Part shown: piece after piece, positions 42,891 through 51,099 of the stretch
Layout: each line of letters starts with the position of its first letter
Position numbering within the stretch: the first letter of the stretch is position 1
Assembly (NCBI RefSeq): GCF_007673525.1
Contig: NZ_VDZU01000001.1
Location: 2,740,055-2,804,054 of the forward strand
Origin: Fictibacillus phosphorivorans
GTDB taxonomy: Bacteria > Bacillota > Bacilli > Bacillales > Fictibacillaceae
Length of the DNA stretch: 64,000 nucleotides
Direction of reading: 5' to 3'
Translations under genes and position numbers: made by a program
The notes under the pieces: generated by a model
Databases searched by the model: none
Seen by the model: only the letters and a program-made list of their open reading frames with translations
Told to the model about the DNA's origin: nothing

Positions 42891-43789
42891 CGGTTCGCTC
42901 CCTCCTTCAACACGTGATCTTGCCAGTGGATGGATCCGTGAAATATCTCATGAGTAGATTCTAAACTATAGAGCTGATCGAGAAGGTTTTGCTGAAAGCT
43001 TCCAGGGCCTTTGGCCGTTTTCACAGCCTCTTCAGCCGCCTTAGTGAGCATCAATAGTGCAAGTGCTGTTCGTTCTAGTATCGGAAGGTCAACTTTAGCT
43101 CTTGTAACTTCTTTTTTCCGATTTCCCTGATAGAGAGCTACCATTGATGTAGCAAAGCATCCTGTCCCGGTGACATAGGAAAGCATCGGATCTCCATGAG
43201 AAAGAACGATTGCTCTTTCACCATCTGAAATAACATCTTTAGTTCCAGTCATGGCGATAAGACAGCCTGTTTGCTTCGCAGCAGCTCTAGCAAGCTTGAT
43301 GAGATCCTCTTCCGAGTTAGGTAGATCACCATCTACTCCTCTGCCTTCCCATGCGCCTTCAGCCAAAAACTGCATCTCCGCAGCATTACCGCAAATTGTC
43401 AGAATTGTTCGGGGTCTGACCCCCTTCAATTCTGAATATTCAAACAACAACTTCCTTACAAGCTCTTGCCTGAACGATGATAATCCTATCCCCACTGGAT
43501 CGAGGACTACTGGCACTTCTGCATGCATTGCTCTTCGTAGAGCGAGTATCATAGATTTCGCTGATGCTTCATCTAAAGTACCGATGTTTAGTACTAAAGC
43601 ATCGGCCACACTTACTGCTTCTTCGACTTCACATGCGTCATGCACCATCATTGGGCTTCCTCCTGCTGAGAGGACACCATTAGCTAGAAAGTTCATGGTT
43701 ACGTTATTCGTTATATGATGAACGAGTGGCTTTTCTTCTCTGATCTGTGATACGAACGTTTTCCATTCTTGTATTCTAGTATTGTTCAT
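42887..43789 (-). CDS. thiM: Hydroxyethylthiazole kinase with an in-frame palindrome insertion
   Basis: Phosphorylates the thiazole alcohol in thiamine salvage. 300 residues from the ATG at 43789, after AGGAGGG inside the end of thiD. Motifs: HHITNNVTMNFLANGVLSAGGSPMM, DPVGIG, ICGNAAEM (usually RGNAAE) and VTGTGCFATSMVAL with the catalytic Cys. Between DPVG and GNAAE the protein has SELKGVRPRT encoded by a CAGAATTG..GGGGTCTGACCCC..CAATTCTG palindrome. This makes the segment about nine residues longer than my recollection of B. subtilis ThiM. Whether activity is kept is unknown. Confidence 0.92.
   Translation of the reverse strand: MNNTRIQEWKTFVSQIREEKPLVHHITNNVTMNFLANGVLSAGGSPMMVHDACEVEEAVSVADALVLNIGTLDEASAKSMILALRRAMHAEVPVVLDPVGIGLSSFRQELVRKLLFEYSELKGVRPRTILTICGNAAEMQFLAEGAWEGRGVDGDLPNSEEDLIKLARAAAKQTGCLIAMTGTKDVISDGERAIVLSHGDPMLSYVTGTGCFATSMVALYQGNRKKEVTRAKVDLPILERTALALLMLTKAAEEAVKTAKGPGSFQQNLLDQLYSLESTHEIFHGSIHWQDHVLKEGANR
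43400..43434. repeat. Palindromic element inserted inside thiM
   Basis: Outer arms CAGAATTG (43400-43407) and CAATTCTG (43427-43434), symmetrical 3-nt gaps, and core GGGGTCTGACCCC (43411-43423). The reading frame stays open through it, adding residues KGVRPR. Confidence 0.85.
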
Positions 43790-44600
43790 GTGTAACCCTC
43801 CTATAAGCGAAATGATTGACCGGTCCATGACCTGAACCAACATCGATTCCATGTTCGATAGCAGTTTGTATATATTTTTTTGCACACACTATCGCATTCT
43901 CTGCTTTCTTACCAGAGGCAAGCTCAGCTGCTATAGCCGCTGAGAACGTACACCCTGTTCCGTGTGTATTTTTTGTTTGAATCCGCTTCTCTACAAGTTC
44001 GATCATTTCAATGCCATTAAAGACAAGATCTGATACAAATTCACCATCTCCAAAGTGTCCACCTTTAACAACAACATGATCCGCACCAGCGTCAAATAAA
44101 ACTCTTGCCGCCTCAATTCTAGCTTCAATGCAGTCTATCTTTATCCCTGTTAATGCTTCTGCTTCTGGAATGTTAGGTGTGATGATTTTTGCGAGTGGAA
44201 GCATGCATGTTTTCATCGCATGAAGTGCTTCTTCACCTAACAGCGTTGCGCCTCCTTTTGCGATCATGACTGGGTCGACGACTACGTTTTCCCATTGAAA
44301 TTCCCTTATCATATATGCTGTTCTCTCGATATACTCACCTGAAAAAAGCATTCCTGTCTTAATGGCATCCGGCGTCAGATCAGTCCCTATTGACTTCAAC
44401 TGAGCTTCTAATCCCTCTATTGCGACTGGAAATATCCCTTGGACACCTGTTGTGTTCTGTGCAGTAACTGCAGTAAGAACCGACATACCGTACACACCTA
44501 ATTCTTGAAACGTTTTTAAATCAGCCTGAATGCCTGCTCCCCCGCCACTGTCTGATCCTGCGATCGTGAGGGCTTTACTAACTTTTATCAAATGTCCCAT
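43776..44600 (-). CDS. thiD: Bifunctional hydroxymethylpyrimidine kinase/phosphomethylpyrimidine kinase
   Basis: Two successive phosphorylations of HMP to HMP-PP. A 274-residue ribokinase-fold enzyme. ALTIAGSDSGGGAGIQADLKTF at the start, VVDPVMIAKGG, the anion-hole/catalytic region NTHGTGCTFSAAIAAELA, and VKGGHF. GGGAGG box; preceded by the TPP riboswitch. It overlaps thiM by 14 bases, with the thiM ribosome-binding site inside this gene. Confidence 0.95.
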   Translation of the reverse strand: MGHLIKVSKALTIAGSDSGGGAGIQADLKTFQELGVYGMSVLTAVTAQNTTGVQGIFPVAIEGLEAQLKSIGTDLTPDAIKTGMLFSGEYIERTAYMIREFQWENVVVDPVMIAKGGATLLGEEALHAMKTCMLPLAKIITPNIPEAEALTGIKIDCIEARIEAARVLFDAGADHVVVKGGHFGDGEFVSDLVFNGIEMIELVEKRIQTKNTHGTGCTFSAAIAAELASGKKAENAIVCAKKYIQTAIEHGIDVGSGHGPVNHFAYRRVTHEQY

Positions 44601-44626
44601 AACTTCTACCTCCCAGTTGTCTATGC

Positions 44627-44659
44627 AAAAAAGCCACCCGCTTATTTAGCGGGTGGCTT
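44627..44659 (-). terminator. Riboswitch-controlled terminator of the thi operon
   Basis: AAGCCACCCGC and its complement (44631-44659), then six T's on the reverse strand, between the TPP aptamer and thiD. Confidence 0.9.
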
Positions 44660-44696
44660 AAATTTTCAAATCATAAAGGAAACGATAGTTTATCCA

Positions 44697-44787
44697 CGCC
44701 GCTTCCCTACGCCAGTATGAACTGGATCAGGTTCAAAGGGTCGAAAGTCATAACCTTCTCTCAGCTTAGAATAAGCACCCCTAGCGA
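44697..44787 (-). ncRNA. TPP riboswitch (THI element)
   Basis: On the reverse strand: GGGGTGC, then CTGAGAGAAGG (pyrimidine-binding CUGAGA), GACCCTTTGAACCTGATCC, and the closing TACTGGCGTAGGGAAGC. All conserved TPP aptamer elements are present. It is followed by a terminator hairpin, so thiamine pyrophosphate should shut off thiDMEW by termination. Confidence 0.97.
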
Positions 44788-44810
44788 AATAACAATATTG
44801 AGTTAACACA

Positions 44811-44840
44811 ATCCTACTCATACATAAACAATAATGTCAA
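44811..44840 (-). promoter_or_regulatory. SigA-type promoter of the thi operon
   Basis: On the reverse strand, TTGACA (44840-44835), an 18-bp spacer and TAGGAT (44816-44811), upstream of the riboswitch. Confidence 0.55.
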
Positions 44841-45067
44841 TATTTTTTAGGTTATCGGTTTCAAAAAGTTTAACCCTCTTGAAATACGGGGAAATAATAA
44901 CTAACACAGAATTACAACATAAAAAACATAGAAATAAAACATTCGTAACAAATAGTTTTTACCAGAAATAAAAATTACAATTCATTAACATTTTTACCAG
45001 AAGGTGGTGAAAGTAAGGTACTTTAGAAGCAATAAAGAAATTTTTTCTGAATTTTCAAACAAAATGG

Positions 45068-45096
45068 TTGTCATTAGGCATCTTGCTCAGTATACT
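45068..45096 (+). promoter_or_regulatory. SigA-type promoter of the IDEAL gene
   Basis: TTGTCA at 45068-45073, a 17-bp spacer, TATACT at 45091-45096. The rest of 44841-45067 is AT-rich with nothing further recognised. Confidence 0.65.
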
Positions 45097-45159
45097 AGTA
45101 GAAACCTAGAAACATAAAAGGTTAATTGGATAGGGAGATAATTTAAGGAGGGAAACAGG

Positions 45160-45390
45160 ATGAAAGACAAAAATGCTTCTTTTAACAAGAACCAAAATGA
45201 AATGGTGCAGTACAAACAACAAAAAAGAGACCCATTTGCCTTCAGCCTTATTGCCCAAATGGTACTGGATGAGGCCCTTCACAATTATTACAGAGAGTAT
45301 TATGAAAGAGAAATTGACAATGCCTTGGATACAAAAGATAAAGAACGATTCATGAAATTGAGCGCAGAGTACAAAGCGTTTCTCAGTTAG
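45160..45390 (+). CDS. IDEAL domain-containing protein
   Basis: A 76-residue protein. Its C-terminal half holds the IDEAL motif in EIDNALDTKDKERFMKLSAEYKAFL (about 48-74), a short module found in several small Firmicutes proteins of unclear function. TAAGGAGGG box; preceded by a good SigA promoter. Length and single-domain layout fit the stand-alone members. Confidence 0.83.
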   Translation: MKDKNASFNKNQNEMVQYKQQKRDPFAFSLIAQMVLDEALHNYYREYYEREIDNALDTKDKERFMKLSAEYKAFLS

Positions 45391-45434
45391 TGCTTTTGGG
45401 CGGCACACTCTCTTAAAAGGTGCCGTAAAAGCCA

Positions 45435-45484
45435 AAACACCCTTTCAGCAAACGGTGGAATCATCCGTGCTGCAGAGGGTGTTT
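45435..45484. terminator. Bidirectional terminator between the IDEAL and DUF4349 genes
   Basis: AAACACCCT..CAGCA and TGCTG..AGGGTGTTT arms around a long loop, with T's in the forward direction. Confidence 0.7.
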
Positions 45485-45521
45485 CTGACGTCCCCGTTAC
45501 TGACAAGTTAAAACCTATTTT

Positions 45522-46412
45522 TTAAGTCAAAGTTGTCGGTGATTCCGGCTTTTTCTTTTGCTCTTTTTCCCGTTTCAACCACCACACATAAATCACAATG
45601 ACTACGATCACCCAGATCGGCGCAAGACCCAATAAACTTACTACAACAAACGAAATAGCAGACATTAAAAAGTTAACTGTATCCATAAATAGGACCTTTG
45701 TTTTTGCCCACGTATTTAAACCTTCTGTTTCAAGTGCTTTCGCATTTAAATTTTTCACTTCAAATTGTATCGTAACAGTTGAATAATCACTTTGGTTTTG
45801 TAAAAAATTCAAACGCCCCTCTACCTGTTCGATCTCTTCTTGAACAGCAGCCAGATCACCCGATATCTTCAACAAATCTTCTGTTTTCTGAGCATTCTTC
45901 ATGAATGCTTCAAGCCGCTCTCTTACTTGTTGTTTGGCTTTTAACCGTGAAGATAGATCAACGTATTCTTCCGTAACATCTTCTCCACGAATATTTTCGT
46001 TTGGAGTCCCCTTACTCAAACCTCGAACCTCGTCTAAGAAAGGACGAAAATTTTTCATCGGTACACGAACAACCATCACACCAGATTCATAATCTTTCTC
46101 TCCTGTACTCGTGTTCGACTCAACCATATATCCGTCCATTGTCTCTAACTTTTTCCGAACGGCTTCCATAGAGGTTTGTAATCTATCTACTGTAATCTCA
46201 AGATCAGCGTGATAGATCACTTTTCTTTGGTTCTTCATTTGTTGCTCAAATTCAGAACTCTGACTTTCTTCTGTAGAGGTATCCATGTTTGCTTCAGACT
46301 TGCTGCCACTATCTCGGTCTATTGCTTTATCACTTTTTGAACTGCTATCGCTGCTGCATGCACTCAACAAAAACACAGTTATGAATACCCACATTTTCCA
46401 TCTCTTCCACAT
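45522..46412 (-). CDS. DUF4349 domain-containing lipoprotein
   Basis: A 296-residue lipoprotein with lipobox LLSAC (Cys about 19), then a Ser/Lys/Asp-rich linker. The DUF4349 domain (about 60-225) opens RKVIYHADLEITVDRL and includes VPMKNFRPFLDEV and a coiled-coil (VRERLEAFMKNAQKTEDLLKISGDLAAVQEEIEQVEGRL). A C-terminal TM segment (about 250-275) and basic tail follow. So it is anchored at both ends on the outer face of the membrane. Function unknown. Confidence 0.88.
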   Translation of the reverse strand: MWKRWKMWVFITVFLLSACSSDSSSKSDKAIDRDSGSKSEANMDTSTEESQSSEFEQQMKNQRKVIYHADLEITVDRLQTSMEAVRKKLETMDGYMVESNTSTGEKDYESGVMVVRVPMKNFRPFLDEVRGLSKGTPNENIRGEDVTEEYVDLSSRLKAKQQVRERLEAFMKNAQKTEDLLKISGDLAAVQEEIEQVEGRLNFLQNQSDYSTVTIQFEVKNLNAKALETEGLNTWAKTKVLFMDTVNFLMSAISFVVVSLLGLAPIWVIVVIVIYVWWLKREKEQKKKPESPTTLT

Positions 46413-46606
46413 ATCGTAATTCCCCCTTTCTCGCTTAGACGCTCTCTACAAGAAAAAGGTTTCAGTTCCCAAAAAAACCAACCTATTGAATGATTTTTTC
46501 CGAGACATTTTTGTGATAAAATAGTGTCTGATGATTTGTAGTTTGAAAAAAAACCGATTTATGCTAGTATGTACAGGATAAGTAAGTGGTTTACTGGAGG
46601 AATAGC

Positions 46607-47635
46607 ATGTCAATGATAGGAAGAAATGATCCGTGCTATTGTGGCAGCGGAAAAAAATATAAAAAATGTTGCTTACATAAAGAAGAGCAAACACGTGAAG
46701 TATCCTTTCATCAAGAAGGACTCATCAAATATGCTCTAGAGAACTATCAGCAGGATTTAGCTGCACGTACTTCTAAGTATGTGAAAAAATACCCTGTTGC
46801 TAAAGAGCAAGAACAAACATACGCAAACATTGCCGTTTGTTGGGAGATCTTTTGCTCAGAGATTAAGGAAAACAAGACCCCTGTTCAACTTTATGTAGAA
46901 AAAGTGAAGAGTTCTGTTAAACCAGAAGTAGCTGAAATTCTAGCTGGCTGGACAACTGCTGCACCTTCACTATATAAAGTTTTAGAGCAAAAGACAGGAT
47001 TCATCTTTACCGTTCAGGATATTTGGACAGAAGCGGTGTATGATGTCACGATCAATGCTGCTGAAAAGCCAAAAACAGAAAGTGCACTACTTGGAACACT
47101 CGTTTCAAACGGAATCAACCATGAGTTTTACGTTGGATATGTAGAAATGCCGATGACTGAACTTCCGCCGCTAAAAACAGCGATAGAAAAGATTCAGCCT
47201 CAACAAGATCCAAAAGTTACATTCAAGAACGAATTCCCTGCTGTTCTGCAACTAGCTTTGATCGATATTAGTGCTGGTGTACCTCAATCTCAAGTTGAGA
47301 AGAAGGAAACTGACGCTACTTCTACCAAAGTTGAAAAAGCAGAAGAAGCCGCGGATTTTAAAGATGAAAAATACAATGCTGTTACCGAGCTCGTTAAAGC
47401 GAATGCCGAAACAGAAGTTGTAGAAGAAGCAGAAAAGCTTTGGAGTGAGTACGTTACAGAAAGCAAACCTGCTATTCGTAAAGAAGAGATTTATGCGGCT
47501 GCCCTTGACTATCTCGTTTCAAAAGATATTCGAGGAATCGCTTCTACTCAAGCAGAAACAGCTAAAAAATATGGTGTCTCACCTGCTAGTCTATCCTCAC
47601 GATATCGTGAGATGAAAGAACTATTAAGCGTATAA
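46607..47635 (+). CDS. SEC-C metal-binding domain protein with a C-terminal HTH-like region
   Basis: A 342-residue cytosolic protein. The N-terminal SEC-C zinc motif is GRNDPCYCGSGKKYKKCC (residues 4-21), as at the SecA tail. A long uncharacterised middle domain follows, then an acidic Glu/Lys-rich stretch (about 235-270). The C-terminus has GIASTQAETAKKYGVSPASLSSRYREMKELL, resembling a helix-turn-helix. ATG at 46607 after GGAGG. Function unknown; SecB/SecA-type or ribosome-linked roles are possible for SEC-C proteins. Confidence 0.82.
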   Translation: MSMIGRNDPCYCGSGKKYKKCCLHKEEQTREVSFHQEGLIKYALENYQQDLAARTSKYVKKYPVAKEQEQTYANIAVCWEIFCSEIKENKTPVQLYVEKVKSSVKPEVAEILAGWTTAAPSLYKVLEQKTGFIFTVQDIWTEAVYDVTINAAEKPKTESALLGTLVSNGINHEFYVGYVEMPMTELPPLKTAIEKIQPQQDPKVTFKNEFPAVLQLALIDISAGVPQSQVEKKETDATSTKVEKAEEAADFKDEKYNAVTELVKANAETEVVEEAEKLWSEYVTESKPAIRKEEIYAAALDYLVSKDIRGIASTQAETAKKYGVSPASLSSRYREMKELLSV

Positions 47636-47649
47636 ACGTTTTTTTCACT

Positions 47650-47680
47650 AACCCGCCTGATGCCTCAGGTGGGTTTTTTT
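47650..47680 (+). terminator. Terminator of the SEC-C gene
   Basis: AACCCGCCTGA / TCAGGTGGGTT followed by seven T's. A weaker hairpin with T-run at 47687-47718 may end the convergent steT gene. Confidence 0.88.
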
Positions 47681-47701
47681 CATAAAAAAACAAGACCCTT
47701 C

Positions 47702-49024
47702 CTAAAAAGAGTCCTGTTTGTTATTTCGCTCTAGCCAAAAATACACGGGAAGTCCCGCAACTGTAATAAAGATAGCTGTAAAACTATCTAAAGGATCGTT
47801 GAGTATCGTTGATACTACGATGTACAAAGAGCCTAAGATCGCAAAAATAGGAACGACAGGAAATAACGGAACACTGTAGGTTCTCTTTTTATCACGATTC
47901 CGATTGCGCAGTTTAAACACAGCATAAAACGCGAAAATATAAAAGATGTATATAGCAAATATCGCCATTTCTGATAAATAGTCTGGATCAGTTACGATCA
48001 TCATGATGATCGCGATCACGACTTGTAAATACGTAGCAGCAATAGGTGTACCATATTTTTCACTAACCTGACTAAACGTTTTTGACATCGGAAGCTGGTT
48101 TCGTTCTGCCATTGCAAAAGGAACACGTGGAATGGTTAAGATCTTACCGTTTAAACAGCCAAAAATCGATACTGCGATTCCAACTGCTATTAACTTTCCG
48201 CCTAGTGGTCCAAATAGAATCGTTGCTGCTGATGCCGCCGAATTCTCTCCTAGTCTTACAATTTCTGATGCAGGCAAAATGTGCAGAAGTGCAACATTAA
48301 CCAGCAGATAGGCTGCCATGACGACTAAGATTCCACCAATGATGGCTTTAGGTAACGTTTTTCCTGGATCCTTCATCTCACCCGCTACGAATCCAACCAT
48401 CAACCATCCATCATAAGCAAAAAGTGTCGCAAGGATCGCTGCACCCATTGAAATCTCTACAACTGCTCCGCTTGAAGCATTCAAGATTTGTTCGTTTCCT
48501 TTAGTTATCCCAAAAATAATAATCAGACCGATCGGAACCAGTTTTCCGATCGTGAATAAATTTTGGATAAAACCTCCATACTTCGTTCCAAAGTTATTGA
48601 TAATCGTAAGGAAAAGAACTGTACCTATTCCGATCCAAGGTCCAAATGATTCATCCCACGAAAACAAATTAACCATCAATGAACCGAAGTATAATCCTAA
48701 AGCCCCGATTACCGCTGGACCATAAATAACAGTCTGAACCCAACCGCTTAAGTATCCCCAAAGCTTACCGTATACTTCTTCCATATAGACATACAAGCCA
48801 CCTGTCTTTGGAATTTGAGTTGCTACTTCAGCGATCGTTAACCCGCCTGCTAACGTGATCAACCCTCCAAGAGTCCAAGCTAATAGAGCAAGATTAGAAT
48901 TTCCTGTATATTCGAGAACACTTCCAGGTTTCATGAAAATGCCTGATCCAATAACCGTTCCAATCACGATGGACATGGCTACAGAAAGCCCGATATCTTT
49001 TTTCAACGCTGTTTCTTGATTCAT
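47702..49024 (-). CDS. steT: Amino acid permease, SteT-type serine/threonine exchanger
   Basis: A 440-residue, 12-TM APC-superfamily antiporter of the LAT branch. TM1 unwound motif IGSGIFMKPGSVL near residue 28. Long stretches match what I recall of B. subtilis SteT (ITLAGGLTIAEVATQIPKTGGLY, GPAVIGALGLYFGSLM, AAILATLFAYDGW, FGCLNGKILTIPRV). It would exchange Ser/Thr/aromatic amino acids. Start at 49024 after AAGGAGTGA; the frame's further extension has no site. Confidence 0.9.
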   Translation of the reverse strand: MNQETALKKDIGLSVAMSIVIGTVIGSGIFMKPGSVLEYTGNSNLALLAWTLGGLITLAGGLTIAEVATQIPKTGGLYVYMEEVYGKLWGYLSGWVQTVIYGPAVIGALGLYFGSLMVNLFSWDESFGPWIGIGTVLFLTIINNFGTKYGGFIQNLFTIGKLVPIGLIIIFGITKGNEQILNASSGAVVEISMGAAILATLFAYDGWLMVGFVAGEMKDPGKTLPKAIIGGILVVMAAYLLVNVALLHILPASEIVRLGENSAASAATILFGPLGGKLIAVGIAVSIFGCLNGKILTIPRVPFAMAERNQLPMSKTFSQVSEKYGTPIAATYLQVVIAIIMMIVTDPDYLSEMAIFAIYIFYIFAFYAVFKLRNRNRDKKRTYSVPLFPVVPIFAILGSLYIVVSTILNDPLDSFTAIFITVAGLPVYFWLERNNKQDSF

Positions 49025-49179
49025 GTTGTGTTCACTCCTTAAAAAGACCTTTAAAAAACGAATTGTCCATCTGAAAAAGACTAGTGTCACTTTAACACAT
49101 ACAGTCATCAAATGTCACTACTTCTTAAAAAAGACAATGTATTCAGTTTTTTTAAAGTGTTTCTAGAGAGTGATATGGC

Positions 49180-49353
49180 TTAAAGTTCCTTTCTGCGCAT
49201 TAACTGTTTTTTTATGAAAGCTTTCTCGATTAGATCATTGAGCTGTCGTTCTAGCTCCTTTTTTTCTTGAGCATCTGTTTCAAGCCTTATCTTCTTCTTC
49301 AGTTCACGAATCATAAGCTTTTCTTCTGATGAAAAATGAGAAGAATGCAGCAT
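49180..49353 (-). CDS. Small charged helical protein, unknown
   Basis: A protein of about 57 residues, almost entirely charged helix: SSEEKLMIRELKKKIRLETDAQEKKELERQLNDLIEKAFIKKQLMRRKEL, likely a short coiled coil. GAGGTG lies six bases before the ATG at 49353, with alternative starts at 49356 and 49362. Codon pattern and box support a real gene. No family recognised. Confidence 0.65.
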   Translation of the reverse strand: MLHSSHFSSEEKLMIRELKKKIRLETDAQEKKELERQLNDLIEKAFIKKQLMRRKEL

Positions 49354-49462
49354 CATGTTCACCTCATTTCAGATTTGATCCACTGAACCTCCCTCTGTCT
49401 TAAGGATAAGATAATCTGAACACCAGAACATTTGATGTGTCATATAATCTGACACTTTTTTT

Positions 49463-49618
49463 ATGGGAATTTACTCTTTTGAAAAAAACACCAAATTTGA
49501 GCTTGAGTTCAACTTACCAGGTTTGATGAATGGTTTAATAGAAAATGGCGGGCCTCTCATGATTTTATCTTCAGAAGTCGGAGATCTCGCCTTGATCTTG
49601 ATGATGAACGAACAATAA
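49463..49618 (+). CDS. Possible 51-residue ORF or gene remnant
   Basis: An open frame MGIYSFEKNTKFELEFNLP..LIENGG..MILSSEVGDLALILMMNEQ fills most of the gap between the small helical gene and the DeoR gene. It looks protein-like (amphipathic, sensible composition) and ends exactly at the terminator. There is no ribosome-binding site before the ATG. A TATAAT (49443-49448) lies about 15 bp upstream, so it may be leaderless, a remnant, or chance. Confidence 0.3.
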   Translation: MGIYSFEKNTKFELEFNLPGLMNGLIENGGPLMILSSEVGDLALILMMNEQ

Positions 49619-49645
49619 AAAGACCTCCTCACCAGGGGTCTTTTT
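49617..49645. terminator. Terminator of the DeoR gene (bidirectional)
   Basis: AAAAGACC at 49618-49625 and GGTCTTTT at 49637-49644, with T's on both flanks. Confidence 0.75.
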
Positions 49646-49659
49646 ATTGTTTAAGAAAA

Positions 49660-50457
49660 TTATTCTGTTTTTGAAGCTGGTTGCTCATGGCTTAAATCTG
49701 ATTGAGCAATAACGACAGAAACTCCTTGTTGTTCAATGGCTGATAGATGGTCTCTCGGTGCATCATCATCTGTGATCACAACATCTACATTCGTAACAGG
49801 ACCAACTTTTGCAAAAGCGTTAACTCCTATTTTGTAATGAGGGAATACACCAATTACTTTACGAGAGACCTTTCCAACAGCACTCATAAAAGCAGCTACT
49901 TCTGGAGTTGCCGTACTTATCCCTCTTTCGGAGATTCCGCCACCTGTAGCAAATGAAACATCAAAAGAATACTGACCGATGAGATTGGTTACTAAGGCAT
50001 CCGTCATGTTGCCTGATTTCTTCACTTTTCCACCAACCATATAAAGATCAATGTTTTCATTCTTGCGAAGTGCATCAGCAGTTGCGAGTGAGTTGGTCAC
50101 AACTGTTAATCGGTACTGAGGAAGATGCTTTACAATCTCATGGTGCATGCCTCCTCCACTTAGGAAAATGGTATCGTTCTCTTTGATGTACTTCACAGCT
50201 TCCTTCGCAATAGCTTTCTCATACTTTGATCCTTCTCCAAAACGAACTTCATTCGGCGAAGGCCCTTTTTTTACTTCTGTTACAGGAATAGCGCCACCAT
50301 GTGTACGTTTAAGCAGCCCATTATCCTCAAGAGATGATAAGTCTCGGCGAATAGAATCAATCGAAACTTGGAGGGCATCTGATAATTCTTTTGCAAGCAC
50401 TCTTCCTTCGTTCTTAAGCACTTCTAAAATCTTTTCTCTTCTTTCTTCAGAAAACAT
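49660..50457 (-). CDS. DeoR/GlpR family transcriptional regulator
   Basis: A 265-residue sugar-responsive repressor. N-terminal HTH RREKILEVLKNEGRVLAKELSDALQVSIDSIRRDLSSLEDNGLLKRTHGGAI is textbook DeoR. The C-terminal sensor fold has IFLSGGGMHHEI, VVTNSLATADAL, VGGKVKKSGNM and SFATGGGISERGIST. GGAGG before the ATG. No sugar-phosphate enzymes or PTS genes lie next to it, so it may act elsewhere. Its promoter region carries repeated AAAACAAG boxes. Confidence 0.92.
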   Translation of the reverse strand: MFSEERREKILEVLKNEGRVLAKELSDALQVSIDSIRRDLSSLEDNGLLKRTHGGAIPVTEVKKGPSPNEVRFGEGSKYEKAIAKEAVKYIKENDTIFLSGGGMHHEIVKHLPQYRLTVVTNSLATADALRKNENIDLYMVGGKVKKSGNMTDALVTNLIGQYSFDVSFATGGGISERGISTATPEVAAFMSAVGKVSRKVIGVFPHYKIGVNAFAKVGPVTNVDVVITDDDAPRDHLSAIEQQGVSVVIAQSDLSHEQPASKTE

Positions 50458-50499
50458 AATCTTTTCCTCCATTACCTCTTATTTCCACGTGGTACTGTA

Positions 50500-50529
50500 A
50501 TCATATGCTGTTTCACGCTTGTTTGTCAA
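50500..50529 (-). promoter_or_regulatory. SigA promoter of the DeoR gene
   Basis: On the reverse strand TTGACA (50529-50524), an 18-bp spacer and TATGAT (50505-50500). Confidence 0.75.
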
Positions 50530-50550
50530 ACATATTTTGCATGTTTTTTC

Positions 50551-50603
50551 CTGTTTTAATTTAAAACAAGCTAAAACAAGCATTCATGGTAGCTTGTTTT
50601 AGC
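50551..50603. promoter_or_regulatory. Cluster of AAAACAAG/CTTGTTTT boxes upstream of the DeoR gene
   Basis: CTGTTTTAATTTAAAACAAG, then a directly repeated CTAAAACAAG, then an inverted CTTGTTTTAG. GCTAAAACAAGC (50570-50581) and its complement (50592-50603) make a 12-bp inverted repeat. It lies just upstream of the -35. DeoR proteins often bind such direct repeats, so autoregulation is possible. Confidence 0.55.
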
Positions 50604-50662
50604 CCGAATTGGTAGGTAAATAGAATAGAATATAATATGGAAGTTTTCCAGTTTGTACTTCT

Positions 50663-50709
50663 GACAAATACAAATTCATTACATTTGTATTTGTCTGGGG
50701 TCAGACCCC
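50663..50709. repeat. Compound palindromic element, copy B, abutting a TAG stop
   Basis: GACAAATACAAAT (50663-50675) pairs with ATTTGTATTTGTC (50683-50695), one base, then GGGGTCAGACCCC (50697-50709). The same two-part structure as at 31139-31184, again ending at the G of a TAG stop. Confidence 0.85.
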
Positions 50710-51032
50710 TAGTCCTCTACTTTGATCAGGAAAAGACGTTCGTGAAATCGGCCATGTTTTCTAGCCTTTTCCTGCCTGATCTCATCCAGTTCTCTTAAAG
50801 TAAGTTCATGCACTTTCGTTAACGCGATTAAGATCTCAAACAATTCTGCTAGCTCTTCCGCTGCATCTATCTCACTTTTAGCTTCACCATACTCTTTTAC
50901 CCCTTCAGTAAGCTTTTTCTTAAGCTCACTTTCAAACTCCTGATTTCCAAGGATCCGAAAAGTTCCCTTCTTCCCAGCCTGTTCGAGCAGTTCTGGTATT
51001 TTATCTCTCACTAATTTATTGTAATACGCCAT
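50709..51032 (-). CDS. MazG-like/phosphoribosyl-ATP pyrophosphohydrolase-like protein
   Basis: A 107-residue all-helical NTP pyrophosphohydrolase of the house-cleaning type. It begins MAYYNKLVRDKIPELL and has the helical EExxE metal-binding pattern in KEYGEAKSEIDAAEELAELFEIL (about 46-68). Likely removes non-canonical nucleotides. Unlike HisE it is far from his genes. Its TAG stop is shared with a palindromic element. Confidence 0.85.
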   Translation of the reverse strand: MAYYNKLVRDKIPELLEQAGKKGTFRILGNQEFESELKKKLTEGVKEYGEAKSEIDAAEELAELFEILIALTKVHELTLRELDEIRQEKARKHGRFHERLFLIKVED

Positions 51033-51099
51033 TGGCTCTTTTCCTTTCCAGCAATTTCACAGCATCTCAAAAAAAACTTTCCTATATAAACGATATGCA

